Positions 51,800-60,361 of a stretch of 64,000 nt of DNA are shown here, piece by piece. Numbering within the stretch: the first letter of the stretch is position 1; each line of letters starts with the position of its first letter. A model generated the notes under the pieces. It was not told the DNA's origin and searched no databases. It saw only the letters and a program-made list of their open reading frames with translations. This DNA is from Martinezella lusitana (GTDB taxonomy: Bacteria; Pseudomonadota; Alphaproteobacteria; Rhizobiales; Rhizobiaceae), in the NCBI RefSeq assembly GCF_010668395.1, contig NZ_WUEY01000017.1, positions 62,001 to 126,000 of the forward strand, written 5' to 3'. A program made the position numbers and the translations under genes.

Positions 51800-52136
51800 C
51801 TGCTCTCCTCCCGAGATCGCAGTCACCAATTGCGCAAATGCATTTTCGCCGAAAGCCTCCTACCGCTTCCGATGAAAACCATACCAGAACTCTAACATGC
51901 GTCGGCGCTAATTTCCGAACGAAGGCGGCATGCGCACAGCATGATTTGCAAAGATTTCGGGCGGCCTGCGGATATTTCGTGCTCGTCGCTAGCGTCAGCC
52001 ATCCGCCCTCGCCCTTCGAGACAGCCCGGCGGCCCACCGCGCATCAAAAGCTTTGATCGCAGATATCGGTGCAAGCCTCTTCCCTTCGCCAATACCCGCC
52101 AATAACCTCGCGCGACTCAAAACCTTGGAGACCCAT
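51800..52136. other. 337-bp divergent intergenic region
   Basis: Between the oxidoreductase and a glutathione transferase gene. It should hold promoters in both directions, but I see no clear palindrome, promoter pair or small gene. No liu-type regulator gene is present here. Confidence 0.5.
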
Positions 52137-52796
52137 ATGCTGACGATCTACGGCGTCTATCGCTCGCGCGCATCGCGCAACTACTGGATGGCGGAGGAAC
52201 TCGGCATCGCGTTCAAGTCCGTGCCGGTCATGCAGGCCGGGCGGCTCGCCAATCCGCTCGCCGCCGACGCACAGATCAACACGATGTCGCCGGAGTTTCT
52301 GGCGATCAATCCGATGGGCATGATCCCCTGCATCAAGGATGGCGATCTCATCATGCATGAATCGCTTGCCATCAACCTTTATCTCGCGCGCAAATATGGC
52401 GGCCCGCTTGCCGGCAGGACGGTGGAGGAGGAAGGGCTGATGTCGATGTGGACAATGTGGGCCGCGACCGAGGTCGAGCCGCACAGCGTCGCAATCGTCC
52501 GCATCTATGACAATGCCAAGGAGAATACCGAGCCTGGAAAGGCCGGGATCGCGGTTGCCTGCCGCTGGCTGAAGAAGCCGCTCGACGTGCTGGAGAAGCA
52601 TCTGCGAGATCAGGATTATCTCGTCGGGAACCGCTTCACCGCCGCGGATCTCAACCTCGCCGAAGTGCTGCGCTATGCCCAGACCGAGCAGGAGCTCTTC
52701 GACGCCCGCCCGAAGACGAAAGCCTGGATCGAGCGCTGCCAGTCGCGCGATGCCTACAAGGCCATGCAGGCGACCCGCGGCAAGGAGGCAGCCTGA
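52137..52796 (+). CDS. Glutathione S-transferase (second copy)
   Basis: GST of 219 aa. The N-terminal thioredoxin domain begins MLTIYGVYRSRASRNYWMAE with the Ser-rich active site region, then NPMGMIPCIKDG and ESLAINLYLARKYGG bind glutathione. The C-domain carries NRFTAADLNLAEVLRYAQ. Family subgroup is unclear. ATG 52137 has TTGGAG upstream; 28 further codons open before it were ignored. Convergent with a LysR gene, and divergent from the oxidoreductase. Confidence 0.9.
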   Translation: MLTIYGVYRSRASRNYWMAEELGIAFKSVPVMQAGRLANPLAADAQINTMSPEFLAINPMGMIPCIKDGDLIMHESLAINLYLARKYGGPLAGRTVEEEGLMSMWTMWAATEVEPHSVAIVRIYDNAKENTEPGKAGIAVACRWLKKPLDVLEKHLRDQDYLVGNRFTAADLNLAEVLRYAQTEQELFDARPKTKAWIERCQSRDAYKAMQATRGKEAA

Positions 52797-52802
52797 CGGC
52801 AC

Positions 52803-53699
52803 CTATTGGAAGAGGCGGATGCTCTCTTCCATTTCCTCGCGGATCCAGGCCTTGAAAGCCGTCACCTTCTTCGGCTCGCGCATCCCTTCTGCCGTGACGA
52901 AGTAGTGGCCGAAGCCCGTTCTGGCGCGGATGCCGAAGGGATCGACAAGGCATTTCTGCTCCAGAGCATAGGCGGCCAGCGTCTGCCAGGCGAGCATCAC
53001 GCCCTGCCCCGCCATGGCCGCATCCAGGCAGAGCGACGCATCGTTGAAGATGTGCCGCTCCTCTATGCGATGGCCCGACAGGCCGGCCTCGTGCAGCCAT
53101 AGCTCCCAGCTGAACATCGCATGTCCGTCGATGACGGCGGGAATTTTCAAGAGATCGGCGGGCTCGCGAAGCGTCGCGGCGATCTGGGGCGTGACGACCG
53201 GGAAAACCTCCTGCGCCAGCAGCAGCTCCGACTTGACGTCAGGCCACTGGCCGCTGCCGACCCGAATGCCGATATCGACATCCGACGTCGCCGGATTGAT
53301 CAGGCGCGTGGTGGCATCGATGCGCAGACGGATATCCGGATGGCGGCTGGCAAAGCGGTCGAGCCGATACACCAGCCAGCGGGCGGCGAAAACCGGCGCA
53401 ACGGAGATGGTGAGGATATTCTCGTCCTTGTGCTGCGCGAGGGAGATTGCCGCCGACAGCGCCTGAAATCCTTCGCCGAGCCTTGCCAACACCGCCATGC
53501 CCGATGCCGTGGCCGTCATGCCCTTGGACGTGCGCTCGAAAAGCGGTCGGCCGAGCTGCGCTTCGGCCTTGATGACCTGCTGGCTGACTGCGCCGACCGT
53601 CACGCCGAGTTCGTCGGCCGCTGCCTGCAGCGAACCGAGCCGACCGACCGCCTCAAGGGCACGAAGACCGTTCAGATGAACGTTATTGAGGTTTCTCAT
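52803..53699 (-). CDS. LysR-family regulator (GcvA-like)
   Basis: LysR-type regulator, 298 aa. The HTH covers residues 7-65 (LNGLRALEAVGRLGSLQAAADELGVTVGAVSQQ) and a periplasmic-binding-like effector domain follows (ISVAPVFAARWLVYRLDRF, the typical GcvA-type hinge). It is divergent from a 61-aa small protein gene; a perfect inverted repeat covers its start codon. The convergent transferase gene ends 6 bp away. Target and ligand unknown. Confidence 0.92.
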   Translation of the reverse strand: MRNLNNVHLNGLRALEAVGRLGSLQAAADELGVTVGAVSQQVIKAEAQLGRPLFERTSKGMTATASGMAVLARLGEGFQALSAAISLAQHKDENILTISVAPVFAARWLVYRLDRFASRHPDIRLRIDATTRLINPATSDVDIGIRVGSGQWPDVKSELLLAQEVFPVVTPQIAATLREPADLLKIPAVIDGHAMFSWELWLHEAGLSGHRIEERHIFNDASLCLDAAMAGQGVMLAWQTLAAYALEQKCLVDPFGIRARTGFGHYFVTAEGMREPKKVTAFKAWIREEMEESIRLFQ

Positions 53700-53714
53700 A
53701 TAGAATATCTATAT
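53698..53714. promoter_or_regulatory. Inverted repeat over the LysR start codon
   Basis: ATATAGA-ATA-TCTATAT, perfect 7-bp arms. It overlaps the first base positions of the LysR coding region, fitting autorepression. LysR sites usually show T-N11-A dyads, which this partly resembles. Confidence 0.5.
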
Positions 53715-53848
53715 CAGCATCTCGGCATTCTCAATTGAACGAAGTGAGAATAAGCGCGATTGTTGCAGCATGGAATTGCGAAATGCCGCTATCCCGCTGG
53801 CTGATGCCGTCATGGTTGCATCGATGCGGGACGCCAAGGAGGCATGCC

Positions 53849-54034
53849 ATGTCGATCTTGAAGTTTTTCTTCAGTCACCCGCTGGAAGGGGATGGCGAAC
53901 AGGAAGGCGATCCGCTGCAGCATCCCATGCTTGCCGCCATGTCGCTGGAAGAACTGGCCGATCTGCCGCTGATGCCGGAAAATCTGGGGCGGCCTATGGA
54001 CAAGCGCGCCATTCAGCCGGAAGAATGCGCGTAG
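53849..54034 (+). CDS. Small hypothetical protein, 61 aa
   Basis: Unrecognised 61-aa acidic protein: a short hydrophobic start (MSILKFFFSHPL), a Gly/Glu-rich middle and an amphipathic helix around MLAAMSLEELADLPL. AGGAGG sits 6 nt upstream of the ATG, which is strong support for translation. The frame starts further upstream at 53735 without homology. No function is suggested. Confidence 0.6.
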   Translation: MSILKFFFSHPLEGDGEQEGDPLQHPMLAAMSLEELADLPLMPENLGRPMDKRAIQPEECA

Positions 54035-54059
54035 GAGAGATCTGACCCCACTCGCGCGC

Positions 54060-54416
54060 ATGACATCGAACGTCGATATGGACGCCATCGCGGAACGACT
54101 GCGGCGGCTGATAACTCAAGCCGGCCTGCCGGGCGTGGAGCCCAGCGCGTATTATGGCCTGCCGGCCTTCAAAGTCGGCGGCAAAGCCTTCGTGACGGTG
54201 AAGAATAACGAGACCGTCGTCTTGTCCTTGCCGGTCGACCGCAAGGAACAGCTCATCGAGATGGCGCCGGACATCTATTTCCAGACGGATCACTATGTCG
54301 GCTGGCCTTCCCTGCCCCTGCGCATCACCGCAATCGGTGACGAGGAACTGAAACGGCGTCTTATCGAGGCGTGGCGGTACCGCGCCCCGAAGAAGCTTCA
54401 GGCAACTTTCGGCTGA
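54060..54416 (+). CDS. MmcQ/YjbR-type protein
   Basis: Small protein of 118 aa with the CyaY-like fold of the MmcQ/YjbR family. Typical features are SAYYGLPAFKVGGKAFVTVK, LSLPVDRKEQLIEMAP and the GWPSLPLRI segment. Members are annotated as DNA-binding on slight evidence. The only ribosome binding candidate (AGGAG) is about 25 nt upstream, so the start may differ. It follows the 61-aa gene by 26 bp and is convergent with the next transferase gene. Confidence 0.75.
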   Translation: MTSNVDMDAIAERLRRLITQAGLPGVEPSAYYGLPAFKVGGKAFVTVKNNETVVLSLPVDRKEQLIEMAPDIYFQTDHYVGWPSLPLRITAIGDEELKRRLIEAWRYRAPKKLQATFG

Positions 54417-54421
54417 GGCGA

Positions 54422-55042
54422 TCAGCCCTCGTCGATGGCAAGCGCCGTCTGCACGGCCGGGCGCTCGAGCATGCGCGCATAGTGGGCGCTTACCTTCGCG
54501 AACTGGTCGCGATCGACATTGTCTCCCGGCAACCACTTTGCCATGGTGAAGAGATAGCAGTCCGCGACGGTATATTGCTCTCCCATCACCCAGGGGCCTT
54601 TCAGCAGCTTGTCCTCGAGCAAGGCAAAGCTTTCGGTCATGGTTTGCGGCACCTTGGCCTTCATCGTCTCGATGGCGGCGGCATCGTCGGTCCAGCGGGT
54701 GCCACGTCCCTTGTGCGCATGGTTCACATGGACCGTCGACGAGAGATAGCTGTTGAAGGCCTGCATCTGCCCGAATTCGAAGGGATCGTCGAGCGGCGCC
54801 AGCTTGGCGGCGGGCGCGATCTGGGCGATGTAAGCCAGGATCGCGATATTTTCCGTAAGGACGCCCTTGTCGGTTACCAGTGCCGGAACGCGCCCCTTGG
54901 GGTTGATGGCCAGATAATCAGGCTGGCGCTGATCGCCGTTGGCAAGAATGAGGCGGCGGTGCTCAAAGGCGAGACCGGACTCCTGCAAGGCAATCAGACT
55001 GGCGAGCGCGCAGCTTCCGGGTGCGTAATAGAATGTCAGCAT
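54422..55042 (-). CDS. Glutathione S-transferase (third copy)
   Basis: GST of 206 aa in the beta class. The N-terminal MLTFYYAPGSCALASLIALQ holds the beta-class Cys 11, INPKGRVPALVTDKG and LTENIAILAYIAQ follow, and the C-domain carries YTVADCYLFTMAKWL. ATG 55042 has GAGGA upstream. It is the third transferase gene in the window, each of distinct sequence. Regulation not evident. Confidence 0.92.
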   Translation of the reverse strand: MLTFYYAPGSCALASLIALQESGLAFEHRRLILANGDQRQPDYLAINPKGRVPALVTDKGVLTENIAILAYIAQIAPAAKLAPLDDPFEFGQMQAFNSYLSSTVHVNHAHKGRGTRWTDDAAAIETMKAKVPQTMTESFALLEDKLLKGPWVMGEQYTVADCYLFTMAKWLPGDNVDRDQFAKVSAHYARMLERPAVQTALAIDEG

Positions 55043-55194
55043 ATTCCATTCCTCGATTGGATTCCCCGGAAAGCTAACGGTAACCCGATCAATACGGAAG
55101 TAGCCGACACCGATGGCCGCTACAAAAGGTTTTGATCGATTCGGCTGATTGCCCATCCCCATGATGTCGGACCATGGAGATGGGCGACCGATTC

Positions 55195-55551
55195 TTAGGC
55201 GCAGCCGGGCACGTCTTCCAGCTTGTACCAGACCGGAATACCACGCTCGCGGGCGATGCGAACGTCATTGTCAGCGCCCTTGGAATCGCCCGGCAACCTC
55301 AGGACGCCTTCGCAAAGCTGCAGCAGCCGACCAGCTGTCGGATGAAAAATCTCCTCGTACAGATCGTCGCCGATGCTCTTGCCGCCTGCGGCATGCCATA
55401 CCGGCAGGGCGACCCATTCGCCGATCATAGGCAGATGCCCGGCCTTGAACAGAGCGTAAGACGGCGCCTCCAGCCGCTTGAGGTTTTCGGCCATTTTCAC
55501 GGGATCGTCCCCGGTGCCGGATCGGTAAGGGCCCGCAATCAAGATCAACAT
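55195..55551 (-). CDS. DUF4406 / nucleoside deoxyribosyltransferase-like protein
   Basis: Small protein, 118 aa, resembling DUF4406 and the nucleoside 2-deoxyribosyltransferase superfamily: MLILIAGPYRSGTGD matches the first strand and nucleotide loop, GEWVALPVW the centre, and ADNDVRIARERGIPVWY the late helix. A possible catalytic Glu lies near DDLYEEIFHP, by analogy only. GGAG 8 nt upstream of the ATG. It is divergent from a DeoR regulator, with three palindromes in the 123-bp spacer. Confidence 0.65.
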   Translation of the reverse strand: MLILIAGPYRSGTGDDPVKMAENLKRLEAPSYALFKAGHLPMIGEWVALPVWHAAGGKSIGDDLYEEIFHPTAGRLLQLCEGVLRLPGDSKGADNDVRIARERGIPVWYKLEDVPGCA

Positions 55552-55594
55552 GTCATTTCTCCATTCTCACCTGCTCCCTGCAGGAATTTGCACG

Positions 55595-55655
55595 AATATG
55601 CGCATATTTTCTTGAATGTCGAATCTATTCTGATAGATTCACGATATTTCGTGAA
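55595..55655. promoter_or_regulatory. Three palindromes in the DUF4406/DeoR spacer
   Basis: AATATGCGCATATT at 55595-55608, GAATCTAT-TCTG-ATAGATTC at 55621-55640 and TTCACGA-TATT-TCGTGAA at 55638-55655. All arms are perfect. The last two overlap by three bases. Dense operator spacing of this sort fits cooperative or looped binding by DeoR-type repressors. Confidence 0.65.
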
Positions 55656-55674
55656 ATAACATGCAGAGACCGAC

Positions 55675-56430
55675 ATGCTGACCAGCCAACGCAAAGCCCT
55701 CATTCTCGAAAGATTGCGCCGGGACGGCCAGGTGATCGCCAAGGCGCTGGCAGACGATCTCGGCCTTTCCGAAGACACGATCCGCAGGGACCTGCGGGAA
55801 ATGGCGGCGGAGAAACTGCTGAAGCGGGTGCATGGCGGCGCGCTGCCGCTTTCGCCGGAGCTCCCGGATTTTTCGACCCGGCAGGCAGTCTCCTCGGATG
55901 CGAAACGCAGGCTCGGCGCCTATGCGGCCAACATGATCCGACCGGGGCAGACCGTATTTCTCGATGGCGGCACCACGAATGCCGAGATCGCCCGCCATCT
56001 TCCGAAGAACCTGGCCGTCACTATCGTCACCCACAGCCCGACGATAGCAGGCGAACTGGAGCACCACCCCACCGCCGAGGTGATCGTGATCGGCGGCAAA
56101 CTCTACAAGCATTCGATGGTGGCAACGGGCGCCGCCGCCATGGCGGCGATCGCGTCCATAAGGGCCGATCTCTTCTTTCTGGGCGTCACCGCCATTCATC
56201 CCGCCCGCGGCTTTTCGACCGGTGATTTCGAGGAAGCAGCCATCAAGCGGCATATCGCGCAATGCGCGGCTGAAACCTATGTGCTGGCGACAGCCGAGAA
56301 GCTCGATGCTGCCTCGCCCTGCCAGATCCTGCCGATAAAGAGCGTTTCCGGCCTGATCGTGCCGTCCGGTATCTTTGAGGAAAGCCTGGCTCCCTATCGC
56401 GACGCCGAGCTGCCGATCTTCCTGGCCTGA
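55675..56430 (+). CDS. DeoR/GlpR-family regulator
   Basis: DeoR-type repressor, 251 aa. The N-terminal HTH is at residues 3-55 (RKALILERLRRDGQVIAKALADDLGLSEDTIRRDLREM) and a DeoRC sugar-phosphate domain follows, with DGGTTNAEIARHL and the ADLFFLGVTAIHPARGFST ligand region. Such proteins sense phosphorylated sugars. The divergent DUF4406 gene is the most likely target, given three palindromes in the spacer. The RBS is weak (AGAGA). Confidence 0.92.
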   Translation: MLTSQRKALILERLRRDGQVIAKALADDLGLSEDTIRRDLREMAAEKLLKRVHGGALPLSPELPDFSTRQAVSSDAKRRLGAYAANMIRPGQTVFLDGGTTNAEIARHLPKNLAVTIVTHSPTIAGELEHHPTAEVIVIGGKLYKHSMVATGAAAMAAIASIRADLFFLGVTAIHPARGFSTGDFEEAAIKRHIAQCAAETYVLATAEKLDAASPCQILPIKSVSGLIVPSGIFEESLAPYRDAELPIFLA

Positions 56431-56596
56431 CACGCGTGGCGCACCCTGCCCGCCGAAACATGATATCAGGTTAGGATTGCGTCGCCGTCATCACGATCCG
56501 GTCGCAGATTGATCCTATGCCGATTGGATATCGGCTTGCCTTGCGGCCGTCGCCGATCAAGCCCACCTCAAGAGGCGCAAGAGGTTACGATTGTCC

Positions 56597-57085
56597 ATGA
56601 ACGAACGCCGCATTCACCAGCTCTTCGAAGTCAGCATTCTTTTGAAGGGCGCGCATGCCTTGATCGAATGCATCGGCGGCATCGCGCTCGCGCTCGTCAG
56701 CACAGAATCCATTCTAAGCCTGGCAAACAGGATCACGCAGCCCGAGCTGCTCAATGACCCGAAGGACTTCATCGCCACCCATCTGCTGACCTGGGCTCAG
56801 GATTTTTCCGTCGGCACCAAGAATTTCTATGCCTACTACCTGCTGAGCCACGGGCTGGTGAAGGTATTGCTCGTCATCGGCCTGCTCAGGGGCAAGATGT
56901 GGGCCTATCCGGCATCGCTGGTGGCCTTGGGGCTTTTCATCGCCTACCAGCTTTACCGCTTCGCCGACACGCACGGCATCGGGCTCATCATTCTCACCGT
57001 TTTCGACCTCGTGGTCATGATCCTCATCTGGCAGGAATACAAGGTCGTCCGGCAACATCTGCCGGCTCGCCAGACAAGGATCTGA
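56597..57085 (+). CDS. DUF2127 membrane protein
   Basis: Predicted inner-membrane protein of 162 aa of the DUF2127 family. Hydrophobic segments lie at about 15-35 (FEVSILLKGAHALIECIGG), 75-95, 105-120 and 128-148. The function of the family is unknown. ATG 56597 is listed; a TTG two codons earlier has GAGG at better spacing and could be the true start. It sits alone between the DeoR and asparaginase genes. Confidence 0.8.
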   Translation: MNERRIHQLFEVSILLKGAHALIECIGGIALALVSTESILSLANRITQPELLNDPKDFIATHLLTWAQDFSVGTKNFYAYYLLSHGLVKVLLVIGLLRGKMWAYPASLVALGLFIAYQLYRFADTHGIGLIILTVFDLVVMILIWQEYKVVRQHLPARQTRI

Positions 57086-57101
57086 ACCGCAGAGGCGGGG
57101 C

Positions 57102-58109
57102 TTATGCCGTCAGGGCCGCCGCCGGCCTGATATCGCCGACATGGATGCCGTTCCAGCTTTTGAGCCGCTTATGGGCCATTGCCGTGAGACCGGCTTCAGC
57201 TGCGCTGTCCTTCTCGAAGAAGCGGGCCAGCGTCGCTGCCACCATGGCCTCTGCCGCGCGACCGGTGCCGTCATCGCATTTCACGGCGATGGCGATGCCC
57301 TGCTCGGGGATCGCTGCACAAAACACGCCCTCGGCGCCGGTCTTGGCAAAGATGCGGCCGGGAGCGATCCGCATCAGCTGGGTGCAGGCGCGATCGGTGC
57401 CGGCGACATAGAAGGGTTCCGCCATGCAGGCGTCGAACAGCCGGCGCGAGGCCTTGGCGCGCAGTGGCTCCAGACCGACGCCGGTCGCCATCTTGGCGAA
57501 ACCATGCGCCAATCCCTTGAGCGGCACTGCGTAGGTCGGGATCGAGCAGCCATCCGTGCCGCAATTGTCATGGGCGAGGATAGCGCCGGTCAGGCTCTGC
57601 ATCGTCTCGCGGATCTGCTGCTGCAGCGGGTGATCGTAGCCGATATAGCCTTCGGGATCGATATCCTGGTGGCAGCAGGCGCAGACGAAACCAGCGTGCT
57701 TGCCGGAGCAGTTGTTATGCAGCGCCGTCGGCTTTTCGATGGTGCGGGCCTGATGGATCAGGGTCTTCTGATCGAAAGACCAATGCGCCCCGCATTCGAG
57801 CGTGCCGACATCGCGGCCGGCGCGCGCCAGCATCGAGGCGGCGAGCGTGACGTGCTCGTCCTCGCCGTTGTGGGAGGAGCAGGCGAGCGCCAGTTCTTTA
57901 TTGCCGAAGCCGTAAGCGTCCGCGGCGCCGCTTTCGACCAGCGGCAGGGCCTGCATCGCCTTGCAGGCGGAACGCGGAAAGACGCCGCTTTCGATATCGC
58001 CGACAGAGAAGACCAGCTTACCATCGCCATCGACAACCACTATGGAGCCGCGATGGTGGCTTTCGACCTGGTTGCCACGGGTGACTTCGACGCAGACGGG
58101 ATTCGACAT
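57102..58109 (-). CDS. L-asparaginase, Rhizobium etli ReAV type
   Basis: Asparaginase of the class 3 rhizobial type, 335 aa, releasing ammonia from asparagine. From memory of the published ReAV structure, its catalytic Ser-Lys tandems and a zinc site (two Cys and a Lys) have matches here: Ser 47 and Lys 50 (GVFPRSACKAM), Ser in CSSHNGEDEH, NNCSGKHAGF and DNCGTDGC with the metal cysteines and Lys, and a second Lys in IFAKTGAEGVF. It is unrelated to the Escherichia coli enzymes. ATG 58109 aligns with the family start MSNPVCVEV. No transporter adjoins it. Confidence 0.9.
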   Translation of the reverse strand: MSNPVCVEVTRGNQVESHHRGSIVVVDGDGKLVFSVGDIESGVFPRSACKAMQALPLVESGAADAYGFGNKELALACSSHNGEDEHVTLAASMLARAGRDVGTLECGAHWSFDQKTLIHQARTIEKPTALHNNCSGKHAGFVCACCHQDIDPEGYIGYDHPLQQQIRETMQSLTGAILAHDNCGTDGCSIPTYAVPLKGLAHGFAKMATGVGLEPLRAKASRRLFDACMAEPFYVAGTDRACTQLMRIAPGRIFAKTGAEGVFCAAIPEQGIAIAVKCDDGTGRAAEAMVAATLARFFEKDSAAEAGLTAMAHKRLKSWNGIHVGDIRPAAALTA

Positions 58110-58208
58110 GATGGAAAACAGCCTTTGATTTGCGGGATGGGCAGTGATAGCCGCTGAACCGTGGATTGCCAATCGCCGATGCGGGCGCCGCGCATCAAAA
58201 AAAGCCCC

Positions 58209-58835
58209 TCAGGCCGCGTCGCGGATCCTGTAGGCACAACGCCGCGCGCCGAGCAAAATGTGCTCCTCCCGCTCGACCTGCGCGCCAAGCACCGCGCGGA
58301 ACGTCTCCAACTCAGATCGGCAGAAGCCGGCGCAGGCGCAGGCGGCCGCGCAGATGGGGCAATGATTTTCCACCAGCATCAGCGAGCCGTCGCCGTCCTG
58401 CCAATGATCGGCCATGTAGCCCTCCTGCGTGCGGATGGCGGCCAGGCTCGCGACGCGTGCCGGCAGATCGGCATCGAGGTCGATTTCGCTGCGATAGCGC
58501 CGGAGCGTCTCCGTTTCGCGGGCGGAGATGATGGTATCGACGGCCCCCTGCCCCAACTGGCTGACCATGGTCGCAAGCAATGCGGCGGTCAGGTCAGCGT
58601 GACCATCCGGAAACTGCCTGTTGCCGGCGACCGTCAGATGCCAGAGCTGCCGCGGCCTGCCCCTGCCGGCGGAAGCCTCTGCCGCCGGCTCGACCAATCC
58701 TTCCTCCGCCATCTTCGTCAGCTGCTGCCGGGCCGCCTCCGACGATATGCCGAGCGCATCGCCGACAGCCGACGCCAGTTGCGGTCCCTCGGTTTTCAAC
58801 AGGATCAGGATTCGATTGGCAGGCGACTGACGCAT
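58209..58835 (-). CDS. SufR/DeoR-like winged-helix regulator with Cys cluster
   Basis: Regulator of 208 aa. The N-terminal winged helix (GISSEAARQQLTKMAEEGLVEP) resembles SufR-type and DeoR-like HTH proteins. The C-terminal half carries ENHCPICAAACACAGFCR (Cys 159, 162, 166, 168, 172), then HILLGARRCAYRI with Cys 200, as in SufR relatives that bind an iron-sulfur cluster. The ATG lies at the edge of a TTTTCCAAGTT half-site. It is divergent from an MFS exporter, its probable target. Confidence 0.82.
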   Translation of the reverse strand: MRQSPANRILILLKTEGPQLASAVGDALGISSEAARQQLTKMAEEGLVEPAAEASAGRGRPRQLWHLTVAGNRQFPDGHADLTAALLATMVSQLGQGAVDTIISARETETLRRYRSEIDLDADLPARVASLAAIRTQEGYMADHWQDGDGSLMLVENHCPICAAACACAGFCRSELETFRAVLGAQVEREEHILLGARRCAYRIRDAA

Positions 58836-58901
58836 TTTTCCAAGTTTTCTCTTGTTTTAATACGATGACCATGTAATTTTCCAAACTATAACTTGGAAAA
58901 T
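58836..58901. promoter_or_regulatory. TTTTCCAA inverted repeat in the regulator/MFS spacer
   Basis: ATTTTCCAA (58876-58884) and TTGGAAAAT (58893-58901) form perfect 9-bp arms around ACTATAAC. A third half-site, TTTTCCAAGTT, at 58836-58846 abuts the regulator start codon. Three half-sites in 66 bp suggest control in both directions by the Cys-rich regulator. Confidence 0.65.
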
Positions 58902-58936
58902 AATCAATCGCTAGGGAAAATACCGAGGATCGTCCG

Positions 58937-60361
58937 ATGTCCAGCATCGAAAACACCGCTTCCAATCCATCCTCCTCCGTCTTCGCATTGTTCTCGCCGA
59001 AACTTCTGCCGGCGACGCTGATGCTCGGCGGCGGCGTCACGCTCTATGCCGTCGAATCCTATATCACCGCCACGATCGCGCCCTCCATCGTCCGGGATAT
59101 CGGCGGCCTCGAGCTGTTCGCGTGGATGACGACGCTTTTCGTCGCCGCCGGCGTGCTCGGTTCGATTACAGTCGCCACAAGGCCGAAGGGCATGGGCCTG
59201 CGCGCCGTCTATGTTGCGGCGGCGATCACATTCGGAGTCGGCAGCCTGATCTGCGCCGTCGCACCGTTGATGCCCGTATTGCTGGTCGGCCGCGCCGTCC
59301 AGGGCTATGGTGCGGGCATGCTATCCGGGCTCGCCTATGCCTTCATTCGCTTCGTCTATCCGGAAGTTCTGTGGCGCAAGGCCTCCACCCTCTATGCGGC
59401 CATCTGGGGTGTCGCGACGGTGCTGGGGCCGACGCTCGGCGGGCTTTTCGCCGCGGGAGGCGCATGGCGCGAAGCGTTCATCGTTCTCGTACCGCTGACC
59501 GTAATCATGGCGCTTTCGGCGCGATGGCTGCTGCCTGCTGTCGCGGACGATCGGTCGGATACGAGGACGCCACTGATCCAGATCGGGTTGCTGCTGGCCG
59601 CGGTCCTGTTCGTCAACATCGCAAGCACCGTCGAACATGGATCATACACGGTGCTGCTGATCGCAGCGTCGATCGTGCTCGTCGCGACGATGGTCGCAAT
59701 CGAACGCAAGAGCGATACGCGCCTGCTTCCCTATGGCGCGGCCATGCTCGGCAACCCGATCTCGCGGCTCTACCTGACGATGTTCATGGCCATGATGGTG
59801 CTGACGAGCGACATCTACATTCCCTACTTCCTGCAGACCCTGCACGACGTCACGCCGCTGGTCTCGGGCTATCTCGTTGCGCTCGTCGCACTGGGCTGGA
59901 CCGTTGCCGCCCTGCTCAGCGCATCTTTCTCCGGCAAGCAGGCCGCGATCGCCATCATTGCCGGCTGTATTCTGGAAACCGCCGCGACCGCATCGTTGAT
60001 TCCCGTCCTGGCGACCGCAACGCCTTTCGACGCGGTTGCCAGGTTCGCGCCTGCCGTCGTCGCCATGTTCCTGATGGGATTCGGCGTCGGGCTTGGCTGG
60101 GCGCATCTGGTGACCAAAGTCATCGGCATCACCCGCAGAACGGAGCAGGACAAGGCCTCGGCGGCGATCTCGATGACGCAATCGCTGGGCGGTGCGTTCG
60201 GCGCCGCGCTCGCGGGCGTCATCGCCAACGGCGCGGGCCTCACCCATCCGGGCGGCATTGCCGGCGGCCTCTCGGCGGCGACCTGGCTCTACGCCCTGAT
60301 GGCAATACCCGGCCTCATCGCCATCGTGCTGTCCTTCACGATCAGGCCAGCTTCAGCATGA
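58937..60361 (+). CDS. MFS transporter (DHA2-like)
   Basis: Inner-membrane exporter, 474 aa, with about 14 hydrophobic segments, the DHA2 size. GRAVQGYGAGMLSGLAYAFIR matches motif C-like sequence and GVATVLGPTLGGLFA follows; the C-terminal half repeats the pattern. The substrate is unknown, but the neighbour suggests redox- or iron-responsive expression. It overlaps the convergent quinone oxidoreductase gene by 20 bp at the 3' ends. GAGGA upstream of ATG. Confidence 0.88.
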   Translation: MSSIENTASNPSSSVFALFSPKLLPATLMLGGGVTLYAVESYITATIAPSIVRDIGGLELFAWMTTLFVAAGVLGSITVATRPKGMGLRAVYVAAAITFGVGSLICAVAPLMPVLLVGRAVQGYGAGMLSGLAYAFIRFVYPEVLWRKASTLYAAIWGVATVLGPTLGGLFAAGGAWREAFIVLVPLTVIMALSARWLLPAVADDRSDTRTPLIQIGLLLAAVLFVNIASTVEHGSYTVLLIAASIVLVATMVAIERKSDTRLLPYGAAMLGNPISRLYLTMFMAMMVLTSDIYIPYFLQTLHDVTPLVSGYLVALVALGWTVAALLSASFSGKQAAIAIIAGCILETAATASLIPVLATATPFDAVARFAPAVVAMFLMGFGVGLGWAHLVTKVIGITRRTEQDKASAAISMTQSLGGAFGAALAGVIANGAGLTHPGGIAGGLSAATWLYALMAIPGLIAIVLSFTIRPASA

